Notes: generated by a model from the letters alone, not told the origin. A DNA stretch of 64,000 bases from Afipia sp. Root123D2 (GCF_001425835.1 NZ_LMDP01000002.1:838828-902827), one strand, 5' to 3'. Shown: positions 28,645-37,830, counted from the stretch's first letter. Numbers and translations are program-made.

Positions 28645-29121
28645 TCAGGTTGGCCTCCGTGCCATGAATCCGGACGCGATGAATGAATAGACCCGTTCGC
28701 CGCGCTGGTTGGTGCCGGTGTTGAAAAAACTCACCAGCCCCCATTCCGGCCGCGACTTCAGCGGACGCATCGCGACGATTTCCGAGTCGTAAGTCACCGT
28801 ATCGCCGGCCAGCACCGGCTTGATCCACTTCAATTCCTTGAAGCCCGGCGACGGCCCATTAACGATCGGTGGCTCGCCGCGCGCCGCGCGCGCCTCGGCT
28901 TCGCGCTGGAAACTCCCCATTAGAAGTTTCATGCACACCGCGCTGACCTGCCAGCCCGAAGCTGCCAGCCCGCCGAAGATCGACTTGCGGCCAGCTTCCT
29001 CGTCGAGATGGAACGGCTGCGGATCGAACTGGCGGGCAAATGCCTTGATGTTCTCCGTGGTGAAGGTGAACGATCCGATCGGACGACGATCACCGATCTT
29101 GATGTCTTCAAAGTAAGGCAT
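28645..29121 (-). CDS. MaoC-family (R)-specific hydratase-like protein, copy 2
   Basis: Hot-dog fold protein of 158 residues. The hydratase signature FDPQPFHLDEEAGRKSIFGG places the catalytic Asp and His, followed by LAASGWQVSAVCMKLLM and, later, LKWIKPVLAGDTVTYDSEIV. It starts 12 bases after the stop of a second MaoC gene on the same strand and is clearly its paralogue. Such tandem MaoC pairs often act as heterodimers or work on different enoyl-CoA or enoyl-thioester substrates. Specific substrate unknown. Confidence 0.9.
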   Translation of the reverse strand: MPYFEDIKIGDRRPIGSFTFTTENIKAFARQFDPQPFHLDEEAGRKSIFGGLAASGWQVSAVCMKLLMGSFQREAEARAARGEPPIVNGPSPGFKELKWIKPVLAGDTVTYDSEIVAMRPLKSRPEWGLVSFFNTGTNQRGERVYSFIASGFMARRPT

Positions 29122-29133
29122 TGCCGATCGTCC

Positions 29134-29592
29134 TCATTTGACGCCGACGGCAGCACGCCGCAAAACCATGATCGGAATGTCCGCCGTCATCAGTGTGACA
29201 CCCGCGGCGTTGCTCATCGTGTTCTTCAACTGGACAAAACCGATGTCCGAACGGCTTTTCGATTCGCGCTTGCTCACCACCTCCACTTCCAGCGTGAGAT
29301 CGTCGCCGGGCCGCAACGGCGACATCCAGCGCACCTCGTCGACGCCCGGCGCACCGGCGGAGGCAATACGGTTGATAAATCCGTCATAGGACATGCGCAT
29401 CAGGATCGCGCAAAGATGCCAGCCGGAGCCTGACAGACCCTTCAGCATCGAGCGGTTGGCCGCCTCCTCGTCGAGGTGCATGGGTTGCGGATCGAACTCG
29501 GTGGCGAACGCGATGATGTCCTCGCGCGAGACATGGTGCGGTCCGAACGTTCCGAGATGACCGGGCTTGAAGTCCTCGAATGTCAGTTTCAT
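29134..29592 (-). CDS. MaoC-family (R)-specific hydratase-like protein, copy 1
   Basis: Hot-dog fold protein of 152 residues from the ATG at 29592 (an upstream reading to 29649 has no support). The active-site segment is FDPQPMHLDEEAANRSMLKG, then LSGSGWHLCAILMRMSYDGF and VRWMSPLRPGDDLTLEVEVV. First gene of a two-gene operon with the paralogue at 28645-29121. The chemistry expected is hydration of trans-2-enoyl-CoA to (R)-3-hydroxyacyl-CoA. Confidence 0.9.
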   Translation of the reverse strand: MKLTFEDFKPGHLGTFGPHHVSREDIIAFATEFDPQPMHLDEEAANRSMLKGLSGSGWHLCAILMRMSYDGFINRIASAGAPGVDEVRWMSPLRPGDDLTLEVEVVSKRESKSRSDIGFVQLKNTMSNAAGVTLMTADIPIMVLRRAAVGVK

Positions 29593-29855
29593 GCTCGTGG
29601 TTTCACGTGGCTGGTGCCCGATTGTGGCCGTTATTGAAGGCAATCTCAACCCGCACCTGCACGGAGCCGAGCGCGGGGATATCCGTGGCTATCGCGTATT
29701 CACACAAGCATCGCGCGAGCTATGACTTTCAGCGAACCACGCGACATGCGACAATGAGCGCGAGCCCCGTCATTCACGTAAGCAGATCGGCGCGCGGCAA
29801 ATGGCGCGCAATGACATTTGGCGTCGGCTTGAACGACAGACCGGGAGAACGAGCG

Positions 29856-30155
29856 ATGTTCGACATCAAGGATCTTTTTCAGTGGGACCGATTCATCACC
29901 CCCACCATCATCAAATCGTTCTACTGGCTGGTCATCGCGCTGGTCATCCTTTTCGGAATTTCCGGCGTATTCACAGGCCTGATGCAGATGGCCGTCAGTC
30001 CGTTCGGCGGCTTTATCCTGGTGCTGTCCGCTCTCGCAGGGGTCGTCGTCGGCGTGGTGTTTTCGCGCATCGCCGCGGAGTTCATCCTGATCATCTTCCG
30101 GATCAACGAGCATCTTGGCGCCATCCGCGACCGGGAGCGCGAGCGGCAAACGTAA
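29856..30155 (+). CDS. DUF4282 membrane protein
   Basis: Inner-membrane protein of 99 residues. Begins MFDIKDLFQWDRFITPTIIK, which is the DUF4282 N-terminal signature, then two transmembrane helices (YWLVIALVILFGISGVFTGL and GGFILVLSALAGVVVGVVFS) and a short cytoplasmic end (RIAAEFILIIFRINEHLGAI). GGGAG lies nine bases before the ATG at 29856. Function unknown; stands alone between divergent MaoC genes and the convergent ychF. Confidence 0.85.
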   Translation: MFDIKDLFQWDRFITPTIIKSFYWLVIALVILFGISGVFTGLMQMAVSPFGGFILVLSALAGVVVGVVFSRIAAEFILIIFRINEHLGAIRDRERERQT

Positions 30156-30170
30156 GCGGGCTTCGATCCG

Positions 30171-30283
30171 CGTCATCCTGAGGCGCCGAAGCGCAGTGAA
30201 GACCTCGAAGGGCAATGCCGTCGGATGTGCTGTCATCCTTCGAGACTCGCCGCAAAAGCGGCTCGCACCTCAGGATGAGGTCC
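30171..30283. repeat. long imperfect inverted repeat of the CATCCTGAGG type
   Basis: TCATCCTGAGG (30173-30183) and CCTCAGGATGA (30268-30278) bracket about 84 bases that contain further inverted segments (CCTCGAAGG near 30203 and CCTTCGAGACTCGC near 30238). It belongs to a dispersed intergenic repeat family well known in Bradyrhizobium-type genomes. It lies between the convergent DUF4282 and ychF genes. A fragment is at 57003-57043. Confidence 0.75.
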
Positions 30284-30286
30284 CCT

Positions 30287-31384
30287 TTACGTATTGAACC
30301 GGAAATGCATCACGTCGCCGTCGGCGACGACATATTCCTTGCCTTCAAGACGCAGCTTGCCGGCATCACGTGCGCCGGCCTCGCCGCCCAGCGCGACGTA
30401 ATCGTCATACGCGATGGTTTCGGCGCGGATGAAGCCCTTCTCGAAATCGGTGTGAATGACGCCCGCCGCCGCAGGGCCCTTGGTGCCCTTGGTGATGGTC
30501 CAGGCGCGTGCTTCCTTCGGGCCGACCGTGAAATAAGTGATGAGATGAAGCAAATCGTAGCCGGCACGGATCAGACGATCGAGCCCGGCTTCTTCCAGTC
30601 CCAGCGTCTCAAGAAAATCGACGCGCTCCTCGCGCGACAGCGTCGCGATCTCGGATTCGATCTTGGCGGAAATCGCCACCGCAACCGCGCCTTCCTTCTT
30701 GGCGTGCTCGAACACGGTCTGCGAGAAACTGTTACCCGTCGCCGCCGAACCTTCCTCGACGTTGCAAACGTAAAGCACCGGCTTCGAGGTCAATAGTCCG
30801 AGCATCCGGAACGCGCGTTCCTCCTCGAGCTTACGCTCGAGAAACCGCGCCGGCTTGCCGTCGCGCAGCAGCTTCAGCGCACGCTCCACCAGATCGAGTT
30901 GCTCCTTGGCGTCCTTGTCGTTGCCCTTGGCCTTTTTCGACAGGTTGTTGACGCGCTTCTCGAGACTGTCGAGATCGGCCAGCATCAGTTCGGTCTCGAT
31001 GGTTTCGATGTCTGCCAGCGGCGCGATCTTGCCTTCGACATGGGTGACGTCGGAATCTTCGAAGCAGCGCACCACATGCGCCACCGCATCGACCTCCCGG
31101 ATGGTGGCGAGGAACTGGTTGCCGAGGCCTTCGCCCTTCGACGCGCCACGCACCAGACCGGCGATGTCCACGAAAGTCAGCCGCGTCGGGATGATCTGCG
31201 CCGACTTGGCAATTTCAGCCAGCTTGTCGAGGCGCGGATCCGGTACAGCGACTTCACCGACATTCGGCTCGATGGTGCAGAACGGATAGTTCGCCGCCTG
31301 CGCCGCCGCTGTTTCCGTAAGCGCGTTGAAGAGGGTGGACTTGCCGACGTTCGGCAGTCCGACGATGCCGCATTTGAATCCCAT
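30287..31384 (-). CDS. ychF: redox-regulated ATPase/GTPase YchF (OLA1 homologue)
   Basis: Obg-family P-loop NTPase of 365 residues, ribosome-associated, hydrolysing ATP rather than GTP. Starts at the ATG at 31384, giving the conserved [20 protein letters not shown] with G1; the GTG at 31390 is not needed. [20 protein letters not shown] is G3 with its flank, and the atypical G4 region is [11 protein letters not shown] helical insertion (about 130-200) and a C-terminal TGS domain ([16 protein letters not shown]) complete the family layout. Shares orientation with pth and rplY upstream, a common order in Rhizobiales. Confidence 0.96.
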   Translation of the reverse strand: MGFKCGIVGLPNVGKSTLFNALTETAAAQAANYPFCTIEPNVGEVAVPDPRLDKLAEIAKSAQIIPTRLTFVDIAGLVRGASKGEGLGNQFLATIREVDAVAHVVRCFEDSDVTHVEGKIAPLADIETIETELMLADLDSLEKRVNNLSKKAKGNDKDAKEQLDLVERALKLLRDGKPARFLERKLEEERAFRMLGLLTSKPVLYVCNVEEGSAATGNSFSQTVFEHAKKEGAVAVAISAKIESEIATLSREERVDFLETLGLEEAGLDRLIRAGYDLLHLITYFTVGPKEARAWTITKGTKGPAAAGVIHTDFEKGFIRAETIAYDDYVALGGEAGARDAGKLRLEGKEYVVADGDVMHFRFNT

Positions 31385-31424
31385 ATCCACTGTCCTTGCG
31401 AGGCGTCAGCCCCGGCTTCGGTTC

Positions 31425-31498
31425 GTCATACGCGGGCCCGACCCGTGTATCCATCTTCGCTGCGCGATGGATCGCCGGATCAAGTCCGGCGATGACAG
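31425..31498. repeat. REP-like double hairpin, type 2, copy A
   Basis: Hairpins 31428-31450 (ATACGCGGG/CCCGTGTAT, one mismatch) and 31471-31493 (ATCGCCGGA/TCCGGCGAT). ATCCATC after the first arm pairs with GATGGAT before the second, so the whole is a nested palindrome bounded by TCAT and ATGA. In the gap between ychF and pth. Confidence 0.8.
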
Positions 31499-31504
31499 CC
31501 CATT

Positions 31505-32122
31505 TTATTTGGCGCCGTTTGCGGTACCGTTCTCATCTTCCGGACCAAGCCCCTTGGCCTGCATCGCAAGATGCACCTTGTTCTGAAACGTCGAGTCCTT
31601 GCCCGTCGCAAGCAACGCGGCGTTTTCCGCGACGATATCGCACAACCCTTCGACCCACGGCCGCTCGCTCTTGGCGAAATCGTTCAGCACGTGGATGTGC
31701 ACCAGTTCCTTGACGCCGGGATGCCCGACGCCGAGGCGGACGCGGCGATACTCGTTGCCGACATGCGCCGAGATCGAGCGCAGGCCGTTATGTCCGGCGA
31801 TGCCCCCGCCGACTTTGACACGCACTTTCGCCGGCGGCAGTTCGATCTCGTCGTGAAACACCACGATGTCGTCCTGCGTCAGCTTGAAGAAATTCGCCGC
31901 CTCGCCGACCGACCGGCCGGACTCGTTCATATAGGTCGCGGGCTTCAGCAGGATGACGCGCTCGCGATCGAGCGTGCCTTCGGAGGTCTCGCCCTGAAAG
32001 CGACGGCGCCACGGTGCGAAACCGTGACGCCGCGCAATCTCGTCCACGACCATGAACCCGATGTTGTGCCGGTTGCCCTGGTACTTCGTGCCGGGATTGC
32101 CCAGTCCGACGAACAGGCGCAT
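31505..32122 (-). CDS. pth: peptidyl-tRNA hydrolase
   Basis: Cleaves peptidyl-tRNA released from stalled ribosomes, 205 residues. Catalytic His19 sits in [14 protein letters not shown]; Asn9 in [10 protein letters not shown]; the Asp/Glu-rich [20 protein letters not shown] and GHNGLRSI are the other conserved blocks. The C-terminus is about 15 residues longer than E. coli Pth. It follows rplY by 15 bases on the same strand; rplY-pth-ychF is a conserved translation cluster. Confidence 0.96.
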   Translation of the reverse strand: MRLFVGLGNPGTKYQGNRHNIGFMVVDEIARRHGFAPWRRRFQGETSEGTLDRERVILLKPATYMNESGRSVGEAANFFKLTQDDIVVFHDEIELPPAKVRVKVGGGIAGHNGLRSISAHVGNEYRRVRLGVGHPGVKELVHIHVLNDFAKSERPWVEGLCDIVAENAALLATGKDSTFQNKVHLAMQAKGLGPEDENGTANGAK

Positions 32123-32137
32123 GGCGCGGGCTGTCGC

Positions 32138-32854
32138 TTACTTCTTCTTGTCGCCACCAGCGGCAGGCGCCTTGGCGGCACCGGCTGCGGGAGCGGCACC
32201 GGCTGCGGGGGCAGCCGCGGGAGCAGCACCGGCTGCGGGGGCAGCACCACCGGCCGCGGCAGCGGCAGCGGCTTTCTGCTCTTCGGCGTAACCCGACGGC
32301 GGAACGATGGTAACCAGCGTCGCGTCCTCGCGGGTCAGCATTTTCACGCCGGCCGGCAGCTTGACGTCGCCAATATGCAGCGAGTGGCTGATGTCGAGCG
32401 AGCCGACGTCGGCCTCGATGTACTGCGGGATGCTGTCAGCCGAGCACTCGAGATCGATCGCGTGGGTCACGACATTGATGGTACCGCCACGCTTCACGCC
32501 CGGCGCCGTTTCGGCGTTCAGGATATGCAGCGGAACGCTGACGCGGATCTTGGCGCCTTGGCCGAGACGGAGGAAATCGACATGGAGCGGGAAATCCCTG
32601 ACCGGATCGAGGGCGTAGTCGCGAGGAATCACGCGATGCTTCTTGCCGTCGAGTTCGACGTCACAGACCGTGGTGAGGAAGCGGCCGGCCTGAATACGCA
32701 AGCGCAGCTCGGCATCGTCCACCGAGATCGCGAGCGGGGGTTGGTTGTCTCCATAGATCACTGCCGGAATACGGCCAGCGCGACGTTCAGCCCGGGCGGC
32801 CCCCTTGCCGGCCTTCGGACGAGCGGTCGCCTTCAATTCCTTGACGGTCGCCAT
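32138..32854 (-). CDS. rplY: 50S ribosomal protein L25/general stress protein Ctc
   Basis: Binds 5S rRNA in the large ribosomal subunit; 238 residues, the long two-domain TL5/Ctc form. N-terminal L25 domain: MATVKELKATARPKAGKGAA, RRAGRIPAVIYGDN, and a beta-domain with IPRDYALDPVRDFPLHVDFL. The C-terminal domain ends LLTREDATLVTIVPPSGYAE followed by a tail of Ala, Pro and Gly repeats (GGAAPAAGAAPAAAPAAGAA) of about 45 residues ending in GGDKKK. AAGGA precedes the ATG. The tail is encoded by a repetitive tract at 32165-32262 and is likely variable between strains. Confidence 0.95.
   Translation of the reverse strand: MATVKELKATARPKAGKGAARAERRAGRIPAVIYGDNQPPLAISVDDAELRLRIQAGRFLTTVCDVELDGKKHRVIPRDYALDPVRDFPLHVDFLRLGQGAKIRVSVPLHILNAETAPGVKRGGTINVVTHAIDLECSADSIPQYIEADVGSLDISHSLHIGDVKLPAGVKMLTREDATLVTIVPPSGYAEEQKAAAAAAAGGAAPAAGAAPAAAPAAGAAPAAGAAKAPAAGGDKKK
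32165..32262. repeat. degenerate tandem repeat encoding the Ala/Pro/Gly tail of L25
   Basis: Units resembling GGCACCGGCTGCGGGAGC (18 bases) with shortened 12-base variants recur four or more times on the plus strand. It encodes the flexible C-terminal tail of rplY. Length polymorphism by slippage is expected. Confidence 0.7.
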
Positions 32855-33349
32855 TGGTTAAGTCCTTGTTTTCGCAAAAGTTAAGGGCCGCATCGCGGCC
32901 CGGTTCAAGCGTTGCGGCAAGCCTCCAGGGGTGCGGGGGCCGCGAACGTGGGGGTTCTTAGCGCCAAAGCCCCCGAAAGACAAGGAAAGCAGCCGGTTTT
33001 TTGCCCCGAATGGACCCGCGACGCTATCGGGAATCGGCTCGGTCCGGACAATCTGGGTTCCGGTGTTCTCGGCCAGCAGATCTTTCAGCGCCCGGACGAA
33101 CTGGCGGGAGGCGGCACCTCGGCGGCCATCCCCGGGCACGTAACAATCGTTCCTGTTACCACAATCATCTCAAACCTCGCCTGCCGGATATTGCCCGCCG
33201 GCCCAGCCATTCCACGAAGCCTCGCGGCCATCCGCCGCGTCCATTTCATTAAAATCCTAACTATCACGGAACCGTTTTGTCGAAATTTCTGGGTTAGCGT
33301 CCTGCAACCGCAAGAAGACTCAAGAAGAAGAAGACGTGAAGAGGACGAA
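32855..33349. other. 495-base intergenic region between rplY and the HD-GYP gene
   Basis: Both flanking genes are transcribed away from it. It contains a 7-bp hairpin just upstream of rplY (32885-32901, GGGCCGC, ATC, GCGGCCC) that would lie in the rplY leader, a G-rich stretch around 32930-32990, and an AT-richer part near 33240-33300 likely to hold the HD-GYP promoter. The last 40 bases before the HD-GYP start are almost all purines. Open frames here show no coding character, and I see no tRNA. Confidence 0.6.
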
Positions 33350-34438
33350 ATGAGTTTGGCAAACCGGTCCCCCGCCCGACGGCGCATGTTGCTCGCGTCC
33401 GACCGCGCCGACCGAAGCCGAGAACTGGCCAACATTCTGCAAAACGCCGGCGAGGTTGAACACACGTCAACCCTCAACATGCCGGAAAACCCGGAAGGCC
33501 GCTTTTCCGGCGTGGTCGTCGACATTGACCTTACCTCGGTCAACAGCATGCAGGTGATCCGCCGCAAGCTGATCGGCAAGGCCTATCAGGCCCTGCCGCG
33601 GCTGTTCGTGCTGGCCGACGCCCTGCATCACGAATCCACCCAGGCCTGGGCGCTCGGCGCCACCGATACGATTCGCCGACCGTTCGACCCCGAAAGCATC
33701 CTGCATCGCGTACGCTACTCCTTCCCCGAAACGCCGGACGAATTGAGCGAAAGCGAAGCCGCGCTCAGCGAAGGCGTCGCCGCCGCGCAGTCGGTGATGG
33801 TGAAAATCTTCGAGAAGTTGCCGGCGGGAAATCCGCTCACCCTCGACGACGTGATGCAGGTGGAGAAAGCGATCCTGAAGGCGCTGAAGCGATCGACGCT
33901 TCGCGAATGGCTGATCGCGGTCAACAAGCATCATATCCGCAGCTATCGCCATTGCCTGATGGTGACGGGCTACGCCGTCGCCTTCGCCCAGCATCTGAAC
34001 ATGCGTGAACATGACCAGCGCCGTCTGGCGCGCGCGGCTCTCATTCACGACGTCGGCAAGGCCTACATTCCACTGTCGATTCTCGACAAGCCGGGCAAGC
34101 TGACCGAACAGGACGAGATCGAGATCGCGCAGCATGCCCGTATCGGCTACGACGTGCTCAGCCGCCAAGGATATTTCCCGCGCGAAATGCTCGACGTCGT
34201 GCTGCATCACCACGAGCTTCTCGACGGCACCGGCTATCCGGATGCGCTCAGGGACGAACAGATTTCCGACATCGTGCGCATGTTGACCATTGTCGACACC
34301 TTCTCCATGCTGGTGGAAAAACGCGGCGACACTCCGCCGATGCACCATGCCGATGCGTTCGCCTTCATGGAGCGGATGACCGGAAAGCTCGACATGCAAT
34401 TGCTGCAGGCGTTCCGCCCGGTGGCGTTCGGCGCATAA
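33350..34438 (+). CDS. receiver-like/HD-GYP protein, putative c-di-GMP phosphodiesterase
   Basis: Cytosolic 362-residue protein. Residues 10-125 resemble a response-regulator receiver (VVVDIDL with acidic residues at 58 and 60), but the usual invariant lysine motif KPF reads RPF (110-112), so phosphorylation is doubtful. Residues ~190-350 form an HD-GYP domain: His201 in YRHCLMVTGYA, HDVGK at 233-237, and HHHELLDGTGYP at 286-297, keeping the metal ligands and GYP, with Leu where Arg is usual in HHERxDG. Expected reaction: hydrolysis of cyclic di-GMP. It stands alone, GAGG upstream of the ATG at 33350. Confidence 0.88.
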   Translation: MSLANRSPARRRMLLASDRADRSRELANILQNAGEVEHTSTLNMPENPEGRFSGVVVDIDLTSVNSMQVIRRKLIGKAYQALPRLFVLADALHHESTQAWALGATDTIRRPFDPESILHRVRYSFPETPDELSESEAALSEGVAAAQSVMVKIFEKLPAGNPLTLDDVMQVEKAILKALKRSTLREWLIAVNKHHIRSYRHCLMVTGYAVAFAQHLNMREHDQRRLARAALIHDVGKAYIPLSILDKPGKLTEQDEIEIAQHARIGYDVLSRQGYFPREMLDVVLHHHELLDGTGYPDALRDEQISDIVRMLTIVDTFSMLVEKRGDTPPMHHADAFAFMERMTGKLDMQLLQAFRPVAFGA

Positions 34439-34475
34439 GCGCGGTCTCAGTTGTTCCCGTGCGCAGCTTCGGCGC

Positions 34476-34739
34476 TCAGGCCTCGGCGACCGGCCCTGCT
34501 TTTTTCTCGAGCTTGTCGAGGCGCGCCTTCAGCGCTTCGTTCTCCTCGCGGGCGAGCCGGGCCATGTCCTTGACCGCCTCGAACTCCTCGCGCTTGACGA
34601 GATCGAGATCGCGCAGGATTCTCTCGGCCTGATTGCGCACCACAGTGTCGACCTCGCGCTTGACACCCTGCGCGGCACCGGCCGCGTCGTTCATCAGGCG
34701 CGCGATCTCGTCAAAAAACCGGTTGCTGGTCTGCGTCAT
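34476..34739 (-). CDS. ubiK: ubiquinone biosynthesis accessory factor UbiK
   Basis: Small protein of 87 residues (YqiC/BMFP family) that helps assemble the ubiquinone biosynthesis complex and is membrane-fusogenic. Starts MTQTSNRFFDEIARLMNDAA, with a helix (AQGVKREVDTVVRNQAERIL) and a C-terminal coiled coil (LAREENEALKARLDKLEKKA) that forms trimers in relatives. The ATG at 34739 is chosen; the reading to 34784 is spurious. Divergent from lgt with a 200-base spacer, a common order in Rhizobiales. Confidence 0.9.
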   Translation of the reverse strand: MTQTSNRFFDEIARLMNDAAGAAQGVKREVDTVVRNQAERILRDLDLVKREEFEAVKDMARLAREENEALKARLDKLEKKAGPVAEA

Positions 34740-34938
34740 CGTCTGTCTCCGAAGCCCATGGCCACTCGTCACGAGCCCTGACAATGGGGATCGGCGCGCG
34801 CCGACGCAAGATGCAAAACAGGGTCTGTTCCGTGTCGTGACGGATCGCCGTCACGATCCTTGACTTGCCGCGCCGAAAGACCCCATGACCTTTTAGATAT
34901 ATCGCGGCACGCCGCATTTCGCAGGGATCGACCGGCCA

Positions 34939-35805
34939 ATGCTTCTTCCCGCCATGCCTCTTCTCGCGATGCCCTTTCTCGTCATCGCCTTTCCGGTGTT
35001 CGACCCGATCGCCATTGCCATCGGCCCGATCGCGATCCGCTGGTACGCGCTCGCCTATATCGGCGGCATCGTGCTCGGCTGGCTGTATGCGCGCGCGATC
35101 ATCCGCAATGACCGGCTGTGGGGCGGCAAGGCGCCGATGACCCTTCAGGGCTTCGACGATTTCATCCTGTGGGTGACACTCGGCATCATCCTTGGCGGCC
35201 GCACCGGATACGTGCTGTTCTACAATTTCGGTTATTTCGCCCAGAACCCGATGGAGATTTTCGCGCTGTGGCGGGGCGGTATGTCGTTCCATGGCGGATT
35301 CATGGGCTGCGTGATCGCGGTAATGGCCTTCGGGCGCAGCCGTGGAATTCCGGTGCTGTCGCTCGGCGACGTGACCTGCGCGGTCGGACCGATCGGGCTT
35401 CTGCTCGGGCGCATCGCCAACTTCATCAACAGCGAATTGTGGGGCCGGCCGGCCGACGCCAGCGTGCCGTGGGCGATGGTGTTTCCGAACGGCGGACCGC
35501 TGCCGCGCCACCCGAGTCAGCTTTACGAAGCCGGCCTCGAAGGCATCGTTCTGTTTATCATCCTTGCGCTGCTGATTCGAGCTGGCGCTCTGAAGCGGCC
35601 GGGCCTCACCATCGGCGTGTTCGCGCTGTGCTACGGGTTAGCGCGCATCACATCCGAATTTTTCCGCGAACCCGATCCACAGCTCGGATTTCTGTGGGGC
35701 GGCCTGACCATGGGCATGATATTGTCGATTCCGATGATCATCGCGGGGCTCAGTTTCATTGCATACGCCTGGCGGCGCGGGCCGCAGCCACGGAACCTGC
35801 CGTGA
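34939..35805 (+). CDS. lgt: prolipoprotein diacylglyceryl transferase
   Basis: Inner-membrane enzyme that adds diacylglycerol to the lipobox cysteine of prolipoproteins, first step of lipoprotein maturation. 288 residues, about seven helices. The conserved periplasmic motif MSFHGGFMG and the Lgt signature [19 protein letters not shown] are present, along with [14 protein letters not shown]. Three in-frame ATGs lie close together (34939, 34957, 34972), and the start is uncertain. Its stop overlaps the GTG start of the next gene (GTGA), so the lgt-midA-pgeF genes are translationally coupled. Confidence 0.96.
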   Translation: MLLPAMPLLAMPFLVIAFPVFDPIAIAIGPIAIRWYALAYIGGIVLGWLYARAIIRNDRLWGGKAPMTLQGFDDFILWVTLGIILGGRTGYVLFYNFGYFAQNPMEIFALWRGGMSFHGGFMGCVIAVMAFGRSRGIPVLSLGDVTCAVGPIGLLLGRIANFINSELWGRPADASVPWAMVFPNGGPLPRHPSQLYEAGLEGIVLFIILALLIRAGALKRPGLTIGVFALCYGLARITSEFFREPDPQLGFLWGGLTMGMILSIPMIIAGLSFIAYAWRRGPQPRNLP

Positions 35806-36926
35806 CCGAATTCAGCCCGCTTGAAGCCCATATCCGCCACCTGATCGCGACCAGCGGGCCGATGCCCGTGTCACGCTACATGCAGCTCTGCCTGACCCAT
35901 CCCGAGCACGGCTACTACGTCGCGCGCGATCCGCTCGGCCGTGAAGGCGATTTCACCACCGCGCCGGAAGTCAGCCAGATGTTCGGCGAACTGCTCGGCC
36001 TGTGGGCGGCGTCGGTGTGGAGTGCGATGGGCATGCCGCCGGAGGTGCAGCTGATCGAACTCGGCCCCGGACGCGGCACCATGATGAACGACGCGCTGCG
36101 CGCGATCCGCATCCTGCCGGCATTCCATGAAGCGATCCACGTTCATCTCGTCGAGGTTAGCCCGACGCTGCGGGCGCGGCAGCGCGAAACGCTCGGCGAC
36201 ACGCGGCCGGTCCAGTGGCATCATTTGCTCGAGGACATTCCGCCGGGCCCGGCGATCATCCTTGCCAACGAATATTTCGATGTGCTGCCGGTCCACCAGA
36301 TGGTGAAGAAGGACACTGGCTGGCATGAGCGGATGATCGACGTCGACGACGACATTTTCGTTTTCACCACCGCACCGGACCCCGCGCCCCGTTTCGAGGT
36401 GCTGTTGCCGCCGCAAGTGCGTGCAGCCCCGAGCGGCGCGATTTTTGAGTGGCGCGCGCCGACCGAGATCATGACGCTGGCTCGCAGGATTCGCGACCAC
36501 GGTGGTGCGGCACTCATCATCGACTATGGCCATCTGCGCAGCGATGCCGGCGATACGCTACAAGCCGTCGCCCAGCATTCCTATGCCAATCCGTTGCGCT
36601 CGCCCGGTCAGGCCGACATCACCGCGCATGTCGATTTTCAGGCACTGGCGCTGGCCGCGGAAGATGTCGGCGTCCGCACCCACGGCCCGGTCGAGCAAGG
36701 CGTGTTCCTCAACCGTCTCGGCATCGACACCCGCGCGCAAACGCTGATCAAACATTCGAGCAACGTCGGCGCCGGCGATGTCGCCTCTGCCTTGCTGCGG
36801 CTGACCGACAGCGGCAACAAGGGCATGGGCTCACTGTTCAAGGTGCTCGGCATCTCGCATCCCTCGATCGAAACGCTGGCCGCACTGTCCGATCTTCCGC
36901 TGCCGCCGGGACCCGCCGCGCCATGA
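35802..36926 (+). CDS. SAM-dependent methyltransferase, MidA/NDUFAF7 family
   Basis: COG1565 methyltransferase of 374 residues starting at GTG (35802), overlapping lgt by four bases. In mitochondria the homologue NDUFAF7 methylates an arginine of complex I subunit NDUFS2; the bacterial target is presumed similar but unproven. Motifs: [19 protein letters not shown] near the N-terminus, SAM-binding [17 protein letters not shown], and [15 protein letters not shown]. An open frame on the same strand runs upstream to 35118, but that part overlaps lgt out of frame and is a shadow. Its stop overlaps the start of pgeF (ATGA). Confidence 0.92.
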   Translation: MTEFSPLEAHIRHLIATSGPMPVSRYMQLCLTHPEHGYYVARDPLGREGDFTTAPEVSQMFGELLGLWAASVWSAMGMPPEVQLIELGPGRGTMMNDALRAIRILPAFHEAIHVHLVEVSPTLRARQRETLGDTRPVQWHHLLEDIPPGPAIILANEYFDVLPVHQMVKKDTGWHERMIDVDDDIFVFTTAPDPAPRFEVLLPPQVRAAPSGAIFEWRAPTEIMTLARRIRDHGGAALIIDYGHLRSDAGDTLQAVAQHSYANPLRSPGQADITAHVDFQALALAAEDVGVRTHGPVEQGVFLNRLGIDTRAQTLIKHSSNVGAGDVASALLRLTDSGNKGMGSLFKVLGISHPSIETLAALSDLPLPPGPAAP

Positions 36927-37690
36927 AGTTTGAATCCTCCCTGCTGCAGGCGGTGCCCGCTCTGCGTCATGCGTTCTTCACCCGTGAAGGCGGTGTTTCT
37001 GAAGGAATCTATGCGAGCCTCAATGGCGGAGTCGGCTCGAACGACAATCCCGCGCATATTCAGGAAAACCGCCGCCGCATGGCCGACAGCCTCGGCGTCG
37101 CGCCGTCGCATTTCCTCACGGTGTTTCAGATCCATTCGCCCGACGTCGCGGTGGTGACGCAACCGTGGAGCACCGGTGACCGTCCGCGCGCCGACGCGAT
37201 GGTGACGAAAACTCCGGGTCTCGCCATCGGCGTGACTGCCGCCGACTGCGGCCCGATCCTGTTCGCCGATCCGCAGGCGCGCGTCATCGGCGCGGCGCAC
37301 TCCGGCTGGAAGGGCGCGTTCACCGGTGTGCTGGAAGCGACGATCACAGCAATGGAAAATCTCGGCGCCGCGCGCGGACAGATCATCGCCGCCATAGGCC
37401 CGCTGATCCGCCAGCGCAGCTATGAGGTGGGTGCGGAATTCGTCACGCGATTCACCGATGCAGACCGCGACAATGCGCGGTTCTTCGTGCCGAGCGCACG
37501 CGCCGATCACGCGATGTTCGATCTCGCCGGATATATCCGCGCACGGCTGGAAGGCGCCGGCATCCTGCTGATCGACGATGTCGACGTCTGCACCTACGCT
37601 GACGAACGGTTCTTCAGTTACCGGCGCTCGGTGCACCGCGCCGAGCCTGACTACGGCCGCAACATTCACGGCCTCGTTCTGGAAGGCTGA
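36923..37690 (+). CDS. pgeF: peptidoglycan editing factor PgeF (multicopper-oxidase-like, YfiH family)
   Basis: YfiH/DUF152 protein of 255 residues. E. coli YfiH removes L-Ser mis-incorporated in peptidoglycan precursors; relatives have laccase or purine-nucleoside phosphorylase activity. Zinc/copper-site residues are in FQIHSPDV, TAADCGP and AAHSGWKGA, and the C-terminus shows CTYADERFFSYRRS. Begins at ATG 36923, overlapping midA's stop by four bases. Operon lgt-midA-pgeF ties lipoprotein modification, complex I methylation and cell-wall quality control on one transcript, as in many Rhizobiales. Confidence 0.93.
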   Translation: MKFESSLLQAVPALRHAFFTREGGVSEGIYASLNGGVGSNDNPAHIQENRRRMADSLGVAPSHFLTVFQIHSPDVAVVTQPWSTGDRPRADAMVTKTPGLAIGVTAADCGPILFADPQARVIGAAHSGWKGAFTGVLEATITAMENLGAARGQIIAAIGPLIRQRSYEVGAEFVTRFTDADRDNARFFVPSARADHAMFDLAGYIRARLEGAGILLIDDVDVCTYADERFFSYRRSVHRAEPDYGRNIHGLVLEG

Positions 37691-37830
37691 GGCCGACGGC
37701 TCGAGCCAATTTGTGACCAGCTCTGCCCTAGACGTTAACGCTTATTAACGATATCGCTGGACCGTCGGCGTGTTCTCGCTCACAACCGCCGCCACAAGCG
37801 CATCGAAAAGGCGCACAGGAACGGCGGGGC

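Noticed and set aside
31425-31498. Double hairpin as a tRNA or structured ncRNA
   Set aside because: Lacks D- and T-loop consensus and matches the dispersed double-hairpin pattern found three more times.
32858-33139. 93-codon minus-strand frame in the rplY/HD-GYP spacer
   Set aside because: No ribosome-binding site, no motif, and it ends in what would be the rplY leader.
35118-35801. Open frame extending the MidA methyltransferase upstream
   Set aside because: It overlaps lgt out of frame. The GTG at 35802, coupled to lgt's stop, gives the normal N-terminus.
37735-37748. Possible CtrA site upstream of the lipoprotein gene
   Set aside because: TTAA and TTAA are six bases apart instead of seven, so it misses the consensus spacing.
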